DNA of 64,000 nucleotides, taken from contig SVSH01000001.1 in the NCBI GenBank assembly GCA_015064395.1, forward strand, positions 58,956 to 122,955. Direction: 5' to 3'. Of this stretch, positions 1 through 8,852 are shown in pieces. The stretch comes from Oscillospiraceae bacterium. Its GTDB lineage: Bacteria; Bacillota; Clostridia; Oscillospirales; CAG-272. The notes beneath the pieces are model-generated. The model made no database searches. It was given only the letters and a program-made list of their open reading frames with translations, and was not told where the DNA came from. Numbering within the stretch: the first letter of the stretch is position 1; every line of letters begins with the position of its first letter. The position numbers were made by a program, and so were the translations under genes.

Positions 1-2
1 CG

Positions 3-557
3 ACCGACATCGCGGTCATCTCGATGGGCGGTGTGGTCGTGTCCGAGTCCATTCGCATCGCAGGGGAAAAGCTCGACGAGGCGATCATGCGTTACGTGCG
101 CCGCGAGCACGGGCTTTTGATCGGTGTTCAGACGGCGGAGCTGATCAAGCAGCGCATCGGTGCGCTGTATACCCACAAGCAGGTCCGCAGTGTCGAGGTG
201 CGGGGACGCAACGCGCAGAGTGGTCTTCCCGAGGTGGCAACGCTGTCCTCCCGCGAGATGCTGGAGGCCATGGCCGAGCCGGTCAGCGCCATTTTGGACG
301 CAGTCTGCTCCGTCATTGAGCGGACACCGCCTGAATTGCTGGGCGACGTATTGAAATATGGAATTATTATGACGGGCGGCGGCAGTATGGTGCGCGGCTT
401 CGATCAACTGATCCAGAAGGTGACGGGCGTTCCCGTTCGCGTGGCGGACGATCCCATCTCCTGTGTGGCGCGCGGTACGGGCATCGCGCTTCAGAATCAC
501 AAGCAGCTGCCCGAGGGTACGCTCAATCTGGCACGCGCACGGCGCGACCGCCTGTGA
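3..557 (+). CDS. mreB: Rod-shape determining protein MreB/Mbl, C-terminal part (5' truncated by window edge)
   Basis: Frame is open to the left edge; ...GIIMTGGGSMVRGFDQLIQKVTGVPVRVADDPISCVARGTG... is the actin-like MreB C-terminus. Confidence 0.93.
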   Translation, partial: TDIAVISMGGVVVSESIRIAGEKLDEAIMRYVRREHGLLIGVQTAELIKQRIGALYTHKQVRSVEVRGRNAQSGLPEVATLSSREMLEAMAEPVSAILDAVCSVIERTPPELLGDVLKYGIIMTGGGSMVRGFDQLIQKVTGVPVRVADDPISCVARGTGIALQNHKQLPEGTLNLARARRDRL

Positions 558-582
558 GCCCCGGGAAGGAAAGGACAAGAGT

Positions 583-2046
583 ATGAGCAATCGCATCATC
601 TGCGGCTTTGAGCCGGCGAGCGTATTTCGCTTTTTTGAAGAGATCAGTGCCATCCCCCGCGGTTCGGGAAACGAGGCGGGTGTGGCCGACTACTTATGTG
701 ACTTTGCCGGCTCGCGCGGTCTTGCCTGCTATCGGGATGGCAATCATAACGTGCTGATCACCAAGCCGGCAACTGAAGGGCGCGAGGGTCAAGCACCGCT
801 TCTGTTCCAGGGGCATACCGATATGGTGTGCGAGAAGAACGGCGACACGGTGCACGATTTTGAGCGCGATCCCATTCGTTTGGTGTTGGAGGGCAACCGC
901 TTGAGTGCCGAGGGCACGACCTTAGGTGCTGACAACGGCATCGCCGTGGCCATGATGCTGGCTCTGCTTGACGGCGAGCTTGACAGCCATCCTGCCCTTG
1001 AGTGTTTGTTTACGACCGAGGAGGAGACGGGCATGGGAGGTGCCATCGCCTTTGATTATTCTCGCCTGACCTCCCGTCATATGGTCAATTTGGACAGCGA
1101 GGAGGAGCGCGTGGTGACGGTTGGATGCGCGGGCGGGATCCGCAGTGATCTGCTCATTCCCGTGACGCGTGAGGCGATGGGCGAGCGTGAATGCTGCCGC
1201 GTGTCGCTGACCGGTCTTGCCGGTGGACACAGCGGAGCGGACATCCATACGGGACGGGCGAGCGCCAATCTTCTCCTGGGACGGTTGCTTTGCTCCTTGC
1301 CCGACGTTCGCTTGATCAGCATCGAGGGCGGCTCCAAGGATAACGCTATCACTCGTGAGGCGTATGCTGTGATTGCGGTGCCGAGCGTGGCACTGGCGAG
1401 CATGACGCTGTTGGGACTTGCCGATGAGATCGCGGGCGAATTGGTGCCCGAGGATCGGGACTGCCGCATCGCTTGCGAGCGTCTGACCGAGGAGGAGACG
1501 GAAAACCTTGCCTGTGCGATGGACGAGGCTTCCACCGCCCGTGTGCTTGGGCTTCTGGCAAACGCCCCCTGCGGCGTGCTGGCGATGAGTCATGAGGTCG
1601 AGGGACTGGTTGAATACTCTCGCAATCTTGGCATTTTGCGTACCACTAAGGAGGGCGTACGTATCACCTTTACCTCGCGCGCTTCGCGCGAGAGCCGCCT
1701 GGACGGTACGATCCACGCGTTGAATGCCTTGGCGGGTGCCTTGGGCGCAACGGTGAACCACCACAGCCGCTATCCCGGCTGGGAATATGCCCCTGTTTCA
1801 GCCGTGCGGGACGCCTATACGGCGGCTGCCCGGGCAGTGCTGGGCGGCAAGATGGAGGTCGTGGCTATCCACGCAGGCTTGGAGTGCGGATACATCAAAA
1901 AGCAACTGCCCGATATGGACATCATTTCGATCGGCCCGGATATGAGGGGCATTCATTCGCCCGACGAGGTGTTGTTCTTGGATTCGGTCGAGCGTGTATG
2001 GAAGGCTGTAGCCCGTATGATCGCGGACTGGAACGTGGCACGCTGA
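583..2046 (+). CDS. pepD: Aminoacyl-histidine dipeptidase (M20 family, PepD-like)
   Basis: MSNRIICGFEPASVFRFFEEISAIPRGSGNE..., GHTDMVCEKN, LGADNGIAVAMMLALL, GLAGGHSGADIH. The ATG at 583 is preceded by GGAAGGA. Confidence 0.9.
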   Translation: MSNRIICGFEPASVFRFFEEISAIPRGSGNEAGVADYLCDFAGSRGLACYRDGNHNVLITKPATEGREGQAPLLFQGHTDMVCEKNGDTVHDFERDPIRLVLEGNRLSAEGTTLGADNGIAVAMMLALLDGELDSHPALECLFTTEEETGMGGAIAFDYSRLTSRHMVNLDSEEERVVTVGCAGGIRSDLLIPVTREAMGERECCRVSLTGLAGGHSGADIHTGRASANLLLGRLLCSLPDVRLISIEGGSKDNAITREAYAVIAVPSVALASMTLLGLADEIAGELVPEDRDCRIACERLTEEETENLACAMDEASTARVLGLLANAPCGVLAMSHEVEGLVEYSRNLGILRTTKEGVRITFTSRASRESRLDGTIHALNALAGALGATVNHHSRYPGWEYAPVSAVRDAYTAAARAVLGGKMEVVAIHAGLECGYIKKQLPDMDIISIGPDMRGIHSPDEVLFLDSVERVWKAVARMIADWNVAR

Positions 2047-2064
2047 GGAAAGTGAGTAAAAAGC

Positions 2065-3009
2065 ATGGAAAAGAACAATAAAAAATACAACGATCGCGGC
2101 GCAAGATCCTACGGCAAGGGAGGACCTCGCCAAGATGGACAAAAGAATGACCGTCGCCCGCCGCGCGACACCAAGAGCGCGGGCAAGTACGATCACGTCG
2201 ATCATAGTGCGCAGAATGCCAATCCGGCGGCAGGCTACGCCAATGAAGATATGAGCAGCGGTATCGTGATCGGCAGAAATGCCGTTCGTGAGCTGCTTCA
2301 CAGTGAGCGCACCATTGATAAGCTGCTCGTCCAGCGCGGTGAGCGTGAGGGCTCCATCGTGGTTTTGGTTGCGCAGGCATTGGAAAAGAAGATTCCCGTG
2401 GTCGAGGTCGATCGCGCCAAACTGGACGCCATTGCCGGCTTTGCGCCCCACCAGGGCGTGATCGCTATGGCGGCAGAGAAGGAATACGTTGACGTAGAGG
2501 ATATTCTTGCCATCGCCCGTGAGCGAGGGGAGGATGCCATTATTGCCATTGCCGACGGCATTACCGATCCCTACAATCTCGGCGCGCTCATTCGCTGTGC
2601 CGAGGGCTTGGGAGCTCACGGATTGATCCTGCCCAAGCGGCGGGCTGTGGGACTGACGCCCCTGGTTTCCAAGGCCAGCGCGGGTGCGATCGAGCATCTG
2701 GCAGTGGCTAAGGTAGCTAATTTGGCCCAGACGGTACAGGAACTGCAAAAGCAGGGCGTTTGGGTGTACGCGGCCGAGGCGGGCGGACAGTCCTACGACA
2801 AGACGGACCTGACAGGCCCCTGCGCCATCATCTTCGGCAGTGAGGGCAACGGCGTGTCGGCTTTGCTCAAGCAAAAGTGCGACGCGATCATTTCGATCCC
2901 CATGCGGGGACAGGTCAATTCTCTCAACGTGTCGACGGCGGCCTCTATTTTGCTTGCAGAGGCGGCAAGACAGCACGCACAAGCCAGAGAAAAACGGTCG
3001 GCAGAGTAA
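2065..3009 (+). CDS. rlmB: 23S rRNA (guanosine-2'-O)-methyltransferase RlmB (SpoU/TrmH family)
   Basis: SpoU motifs: DGITDPYNLGALIRCAEGLGAHGLILPKRRA, GSEGNGVSALLKQKCD, SIPMRGQVNSLNVSTAASILL. Confidence 0.92.
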   Translation: MEKNNKKYNDRGARSYGKGGPRQDGQKNDRRPPRDTKSAGKYDHVDHSAQNANPAAGYANEDMSSGIVIGRNAVRELLHSERTIDKLLVQRGEREGSIVVLVAQALEKKIPVVEVDRAKLDAIAGFAPHQGVIAMAAEKEYVDVEDILAIARERGEDAIIAIADGITDPYNLGALIRCAEGLGAHGLILPKRRAVGLTPLVSKASAGAIEHLAVAKVANLAQTVQELQKQGVWVYAAEAGGQSYDKTDLTGPCAIIFGSEGNGVSALLKQKCDAIISIPMRGQVNSLNVSTAASILLAEAARQHAQAREKRSAE

Positions 3010-3043
3010 GGTCGGTTGACCGATTACAGGAAAGGAGACGTTC

Positions 3044-6000
3044 TTGATGAATCGCAAATCACAGGATTCCACTGACGATTTGTTGCGCGCCCTGCGGACG
3101 TTGATGGATCAGGACGAGGTGGACGAGCAGGGAACACCGGACGACGTTTTTGGAGATCGCTCACCGTCCGAGCGTGACCACAAGCAGCAGGACGAGGAGA
3201 TTGCGGCGTTTGATTCCTACATGGCGGCCTTGCTTGGCGAAGTGGTGTCGGGCGATGTGTCGGGTCGGGATGGCGCCAAGAAAACGACAAGGACGAGAAA
3301 AAAGAAGGCCAAGGCTGCCCCCGAGACGAGCGTTGCGCTCCGTCCGGAGGAAGAATTGGTTGAACTGACAGAGGAGCCGGATGCTGACGAGGAGCCCCGT
3401 GTCAAGTCGCTTACTTCCCCAGAGGAGACCGAGGAGGTCTCTCCTCCCGACGCACAGGTCGAGCTTCCGGGAGACGTGCTGGGCGAGGAGGTTCCCACCT
3501 TTGAGGACGTTTACGTGACCGAAGAGGAGGACGACATTACGGCTAAATCGGAGTTGCAGATCATCGAGCAGCTGCGCATTCCCACCGATTCGTTTGGTAC
3601 GCTTGAAGCCGCGGAAGAGAAGAGCACGGCGGATGAATTGCCTGCCGGATGGAGCGAGATCACGGCGATCTCGGCTTCAGATGAGGCATCGGATGCACCC
3701 TTGAGTGCACAGCCTGCGGAATATACGGACGTTGGTTTGGATGAAAACGGCATGCCGCTTCCCATTGATACTACTGTCCCTGATTTTGATACCGAAGCCG
3801 AGCCTGCAGATACGCAGGAAGAATCGCTTTCTCTGCGCGAGGGTGATATCATTCTGGACGCGGATGAGGATATTCCGCAGACGGAGGAACAGGAAAATAC
3901 GCAAGAGCCCCAGCCCGTGCAAGAGACGCCGGCGGAGGAAAAAAGCGCAACGGTGACGCCCGTTTCTTCTCCCCTGGATGCGGCACGAAGTGCCAATGCT
4001 CGGGCAGAGGCCCAGCGAGCAGAGGAGCAGATAGCGCGTCCCAAGCAGTCCCCCCTGGATGCTATCGCGGCAGGCCGGATGGGAGAACGCGGCAACGTGA
4101 CGTCGCTGGGCGGTGCTCCCGTCTTTGGGCGCAATACCAATCGCGAGCGTTCTCTGACGGATGACGACGTTGAGCTGCTGTTGGAGCTGGGTTATGAGAG
4201 CAATCTTTCCCAAAAGGTTGGATCCCAGCGGGTAGAGCTGCTCAAAAACCGTCGCGCGGATGATGAGCAGATGCGCCGTCAGCGCGAGCATGCTTACGGC
4301 TACGCGGGTGAGGAATATACGGGACACGCACAGGATGACAAGATCAAGAAGACGTATCAAAAGCATCTTCGCGCCGCCAAGGCACGGCTCTTTGGCGTGG
4401 TCCTTTTGACGATTCTTGTCTTGCTTTCGGATATTTTCCCCATGCTGCGGAGCAATTTCCCTCCGTTGGATGCTCTTCTCCCCGCGACGGGACTGTATGG
4501 TGCGGTCGGATTGCTGTTGCTTGTACTGACAGCGCTGATCTGCCTGCCTCATCTGAAGAAGGGCTTTGGCGCCCTCTTCCAATTTGCTCCCGTTCCCGGC
4601 TCTTTGCCGGCTATATTGTTGGTATTTACGCTTCTTTATGATGTGTTTGGCATCTTTATGCCCACCTGCCCGACCCTTTTGAATTTCCCGACGGTATTGG
4701 CACTGCTGTTGCTGTGTGTCGGAGAGCGCATGCGGGTCGGACAGCAAAAGGAGACGTTTGAGGTGGTCAGCGCCCATTCGCGCAAGATCGCGGCGGATGG
4801 CATGGCGCCTCGCAAGAAAAAGGTCGTTCGTGGCGGCCATATCGTTAAGATCATCAACGACGACGCGGATCGTGTGCTCTGGCGAGTACGCCCCACCGAG
4901 CAGGTGGCGGGGTATTTCCGTCGGACGAGCGCGAGAACACAGCGCTATCGTCCGCTCGGCTTTCTTTTGGCCGGTGCCCTGATCGCCGCTGTGATCGTGG
5001 CAGTGATGACACTGCTGGTGCTGGGAGACTTTGTAGCGTCGGTAACGGCATTCCTGTTGACATTGCAGCTTGCTCTGCCTTTTTCTGCCTTGGTGTCGTA
5101 TGCATACCCCATGCTGTTTGCTACAAGACAGCTCTCGGAGCAGGGATGCGCCATCGTCGGCGAGAGTGCCGTGGAGGAATATTCGGGCGAAAAGACGCTG
5201 TTGTTTGACGACACCGAGATGTTCCGCTCCAAGAGCTCGACCGAGATCACCATTAAGGGCGGAGGAGAGACGAGAAAGTATATCCGCTACGCCAAGCGAC
5301 TGTTTTATACCATGGGCGGTACGCTCCGCAACGTAACGACCTCGGATCTGTCAAAGGAGACCTACGAGGAGCGAGTGGAGATCCTTCGCGTTATGGAGGA
5401 GGGGGTAGAGGCCCGCATCGACGGCAAGGTGCATATTCTGGCCGGTACCTCGGCGTTTATGGTCAAGAACGGCATTCGTGTGCCGGGTGAAAACGCGGAA
5501 TTGCTGGTGCGCCGACACGTGGAGAGCTGTATTTTGTATCTCGCCTTTGACGGCAAGCTCCGACTGGGGTATGAGATCGATTATCGCATCTCGGGTCGCT
5601 TTGAACAAGCAGCGGAGCAGCTGTACCGCGAAGGAACGGCGGTGGCCATCGAAACCTACGACCCCAGTATCCACGCCGACTTCCTTACCCGCAGCCGCGA
5701 GGAGGGACGCTGTCCCATCCGCGTGATCAAGCCGGTTCGCTTTGAAAAGGCAAGTGAAGCGCAAATGATCGACAGCGGCCTTGTGGCGACGAGAAGTGCC
5801 CGCGACATGGCTCGCCTCTCCGTCACTTGTGACCGACTGGCACGCACGGACCGTCAGATGAACCATCTGCATCGCATTACCCTTGTGCTGGGCGCGGCTC
5901 TTTCGGGCGCGGCGGCACTGCTTGGCATGATCAACGTGGGTATTTCACTGGCAGTCGTTGCCCTTCAGCTGGCACTTTGTCTGCCTGTGATGATGCTGAC

Positions 6001-6094
6001 ACGTAAGAATATTTTGGATGAACAGGATCAAACGAAAGAATATGACAATCGAAACAGAGAATCAATACGCACAGGAGCCGATGACCTGCTGTAA
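3044..6094 (+). CDS. Large membrane protein: acidic disordered N-terminus plus a degenerate P-type-ATPase-like core
   Basis: Acidic low-complexity residues ~1-430, several TM helices, then LALPFSALVSYAYPMLFATRQLSEQGCAIVGESAVEEYSGEKTLLFDDTEMF in P-type ATPase order. Catalytic motifs are absent (see findings). Confidence 0.6.
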   Translation: MMNRKSQDSTDDLLRALRTLMDQDEVDEQGTPDDVFGDRSPSERDHKQQDEEIAAFDSYMAALLGEVVSGDVSGRDGAKKTTRTRKKKAKAAPETSVALRPEEELVELTEEPDADEEPRVKSLTSPEETEEVSPPDAQVELPGDVLGEEVPTFEDVYVTEEEDDITAKSELQIIEQLRIPTDSFGTLEAAEEKSTADELPAGWSEITAISASDEASDAPLSAQPAEYTDVGLDENGMPLPIDTTVPDFDTEAEPADTQEESLSLREGDIILDADEDIPQTEEQENTQEPQPVQETPAEEKSATVTPVSSPLDAARSANARAEAQRAEEQIARPKQSPLDAIAAGRMGERGNVTSLGGAPVFGRNTNRERSLTDDDVELLLELGYESNLSQKVGSQRVELLKNRRADDEQMRRQREHAYGYAGEEYTGHAQDDKIKKTYQKHLRAAKARLFGVVLLTILVLLSDIFPMLRSNFPPLDALLPATGLYGAVGLLLLVLTALICLPHLKKGFGALFQFAPVPGSLPAILLVFTLLYDVFGIFMPTCPTLLNFPTVLALLLLCVGERMRVGQQKETFEVVSAHSRKIAADGMAPRKKKVVRGGHIVKIINDDADRVLWRVRPTEQVAGYFRRTSARTQRYRPLGFLLAGALIAAVIVAVMTLLVLGDFVASVTAFLLTLQLALPFSALVSYAYPMLFATRQLSEQGCAIVGESAVEEYSGEKTLLFDDTEMFRSKSSTEITIKGGGETRKYIRYAKRLFYTMGGTLRNVTTSDLSKETYEERVEILRVMEEGVEARIDGKVHILAGTSAFMVKNGIRVPGENAELLVRRHVESCILYLAFDGKLRLGYEIDYRISGRFEQAAEQLYREGTAVAIETYDPSIHADFLTRSREEGRCPIRVIKPVRFEKASEAQMIDSGLVATRSARDMARLSVTCDRLARTDRQMNHLHRITLVLGAALSGAAALLGMINVGISLAVVALQLALCLPVMMLTRKNILDEQDQTKEYDNRNRESIRTGADDLL

Positions 6095-7964
6095 TCCTAT
6101 CGAGCACAGAGAGATCGGCAGTGCGATACTCAAATCGGTCTCCAAGCCGGGGCGCTATTCGGGCGGCGAATACGGCGAGATCCTCAAGGACAAATCGACC
6201 ATCAAGGCTCGCTTTGCCTTTGCGTTCCCCGACAGCTATGAGATCGGAATGTCCAATCTGGGCATGCGTATCCTTTACGGTGCGCTCAACAGCCACAAGG
6301 ACATCTGGTGCGAGCGCGTGTTTGCGCCCTGGGTGGATATGCAGGAACAGATGCAAAAGCACGACTTGCCGTTGTGCGCCCTGGAGAGCGGAGATGCCGT
6401 GGGAGACTTTGACTTCCTTGGCTTCACCCTCCAGTACGAGATGTGCTACACCACCGTCCTTAATATGCTGGCCCTGTCCCACATTCCGCTTCGTGCGGCA
6501 GAGAGAGGAGAAGAGCACCCCATCGTCATCGGCGGCGGACCTTGTGCCTATAACCCCGAGCCGGTGGCAGACTTCTTCGATCTGTTCAACATTGGCGAGG
6601 GCGAGGAGATGCTGCCCGAGATCGTGCGTCTGTACATTCGCATGAAGGAGGAGGGAAGATACACCCGTGCAGAATTTCTGCATGAGGCGGCGCGTACCAT
6701 CCCCGGTGTTTACGTCCCCTCTTTGTACCGCGTGACCTATCACGAGGACGGAACCATCAAGGCATACACCCCCATCTACGACGACATTCCCACGAAAATT
6801 CAAAAGCGTATCGTACAGGATCTGGACAAAGCCTATTTTCCCGAGACGGTGGTCATGCCCTATATTGAAACGGTACAGGATCGCATTACCGTCGAGGTGG
6901 GACGCGGTTGCATTCGCGGCTGTCGCTTCTGCCAGGCAGGCATGGTCTATCGACCCGTGCGCGAAAAAACGCCCGACGTGATCAACGCCCAGGCGCGTGC
7001 CATTTTCGATACGACGGGATATGAGGAGCTGTCGCTGTCCTCGCTGTCTATCAGCGATTATACCCGCGTGGACGAGCTGACCGACAAGCTGCTCTCCTGG
7101 ACCAATCCCAACATGGTCAATCTGTCCTTGCCCTCCTTGCGCGCCGACTCCTTTACCAAGGAGCTGATGGATAAGGTGACCTCTATTCGCGCCTCGTCCA
7201 TTACCTTTGCCCCCGAGGCAGGCTCGCAGAGATTGCGCGACGTCATCAACAAGAACCTTTATGAGGAGGATCTGATGCGGGCAGTCAGCGTGGCCTTTGA
7301 GGCGGGGAAAAATCAGGTCAAGCTGTATTTTATGCAGGGCCACCCCACTGAAACGGACGAGGACTTGGCCGAGATCCCGGCACTGGCTCGCCGCGTGATC
7401 GATCGGTATTATCAGAATCCGAACCGGAAGGGCGGACGCCCGCCTCAGGTGACCATCAGCGTCTCCCCCTTCATTCCCAAGCCCTTTACCCCTTTTCAAT
7501 GGGAAGCACAGGACACGTTGGAGGAAATGAAGCGCAAGCAGGAGTACGTCGGCTCATGCGTCACCGACCGCAAGATCAAGTACAATCACCACGACGCCCC
7601 CACCTGTCACATCGAGGCAGTGCTGGCGCGCGGTGACCGCCGCCTGGGCGCGGCGCTGGAGGAGGCCTGTAAGAGGGGCTTCAGGTTTGATGCCTGGTCG
7701 GAATATTTCGACTACGAGGCTTGGATGTCGGTGTTCGAGGATACCGGTGTGGATCCTGCCTTTTACGCCAATCGCGCCTGGGGATTGGATGAGGTCCTGC
7801 CCTGGGATATCATTGACTGCGGCGTGAGCAAGGCGTTTCTCTTACGCGAGCGTGCCCGTGCCTACGAGGCCGCTACCACGCCCAACTGCCGCGAGAAGTG
7901 TAGCGGCTGCGGCGCTAACAAATGGGGAGGTGAGCGAGCATGCTGTCCGAACAACAAGTCGTAA
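6042..7964 (+). CDS. B12-binding-like/radical SAM protein, TIGR03960 family
   Basis: GRGCIRGCRFCQAGMVYRPVREK radical-SAM CxxxCxxC, SFAFPDSYEIGMSNLG, GGGPCAYNPEPVADFFD; Cys-rich C-terminus CREKCSGCGANKWGGERACC. ATG at 6042 overlaps the previous gene. Confidence 0.88.
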   Translation: MTIETENQYAQEPMTCCNPIEHREIGSAILKSVSKPGRYSGGEYGEILKDKSTIKARFAFAFPDSYEIGMSNLGMRILYGALNSHKDIWCERVFAPWVDMQEQMQKHDLPLCALESGDAVGDFDFLGFTLQYEMCYTTVLNMLALSHIPLRAAERGEEHPIVIGGGPCAYNPEPVADFFDLFNIGEGEEMLPEIVRLYIRMKEEGRYTRAEFLHEAARTIPGVYVPSLYRVTYHEDGTIKAYTPIYDDIPTKIQKRIVQDLDKAYFPETVVMPYIETVQDRITVEVGRGCIRGCRFCQAGMVYRPVREKTPDVINAQARAIFDTTGYEELSLSSLSISDYTRVDELTDKLLSWTNPNMVNLSLPSLRADSFTKELMDKVTSIRASSITFAPEAGSQRLRDVINKNLYEEDLMRAVSVAFEAGKNQVKLYFMQGHPTETDEDLAEIPALARRVIDRYYQNPNRKGGRPPQVTISVSPFIPKPFTPFQWEAQDTLEEMKRKQEYVGSCVTDRKIKYNHHDAPTCHIEAVLARGDRRLGAALEEACKRGFRFDAWSEYFDYEAWMSVFEDTGVDPAFYANRAWGLDEVLPWDIIDCGVSKAFLLRERARAYEAATTPNCREKCSGCGANKWGGERACCPNNKS

Positions 7965-8683
7965 ACCGCCGCCCCAAGGAGGACTATCCTGTGCTGCCCG
8001 TGCCTCGCACGGTGCGCGTCAAATTCCGCAAGGTGGGTAATCTGCAGTATATCTCCCATTTGGATCTGCAACGCACGATCAGCCGCGTGCTCGTCCGCGC
8101 CGGTATTCCGACCTGGTATACCAAGGGCTTCAACCCCCATGCCAAGATCACGTTTGGTCTGCCGCTGAGCGTGGGCGCCCAGAGCCTGTGCGAATATTTG
8201 GACGTCCGCATCGAACGCGATATGGGCAACCGCGAGATCAAGCAAAGACTCAACGACGCACTGACGGACGAGCTGTGCGTACTGGACGTATATACCGCAC
8301 CCGAGCAGTCGGTGTTTGCCGATATCGTTTGGGCAAAATACAATATTCGTATCCGCACCGAGGGGCTGAATGAGACGTTGGCTGAGCAGATGCAGGCCTA
8401 TCTGACGACCTCGCCCCTGATGATGGACAAAAAGTCCAAGTCGGGCATCCGCCAGGTGGACATCACAACACTCATTCGCTCGCTTCGTGCTTACATGGAG
8501 AGTGGGGAATTACGCATTGACACGACGCTGTGCGTGTCGGGTGCCAATTATCTCAATCCCGAATATCTGATCTCGGCACTGCGGGATCGATTTGGCATCC
8601 TCCCTGTGGGAGAAGCGTGTGGCGAATATTCCATCCTTCGCACCAACGTATACCTTGCGGATGGCGAGACGGAATTCAAATAA
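7940..8683 (+). CDS. TIGR03936/DUF2344 protein, partner of the upstream radical SAM protein
   Basis: VRVKFRKVGNLQYISHLDLQRTISRVLVRAGIPTWYTKGFNPHAKITFGLPLSVGAQSLCEYLDV; overlaps the upstream ORF. Confidence 0.88.
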   Translation: MLSEQQVVNRRPKEDYPVLPVPRTVRVKFRKVGNLQYISHLDLQRTISRVLVRAGIPTWYTKGFNPHAKITFGLPLSVGAQSLCEYLDVRIERDMGNREIKQRLNDALTDELCVLDVYTAPEQSVFADIVWAKYNIRIRTEGLNETLAEQMQAYLTTSPLMMDKKSKSGIRQVDITTLIRSLRAYMESGELRIDTTLCVSGANYLNPEYLISALRDRFGILPVGEACGEYSILRTNVYLADGETEFK

Positions 8684-8694
8684 GTGCACACAAA

Positions 8695-8720
8695 AGAGCG
8701 CTCTGCGGAGCGCTCTTTTT
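8695..8720 (+). terminator. Rho-independent terminator
   Basis: AGAGCGCTC-TGCG-GAGCGCTCT followed by TTTT. Confidence 0.9.
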
Positions 8721-8750
8721 CCATAAAAGCCTTCGTGCATTTTGACAAAA

Positions 8751-8783
8751 ATAAACAAGCCTCCTTGACAGGGAGGCTCGTTT
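8751..8783. terminator. Second hairpin, possible terminator
   Basis: AGCCTCC-TTGACAG-GGAGGCT flanked by AAAC/GTTT. Confidence 0.45.
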
Positions 8784-8852
8784 CTGTTAAACTGTTTTTA
8801 GTAAATTTGACTTTGCATGGCCTGTTTCGTAGCAAAGAGAAAAGAGGTGTCA

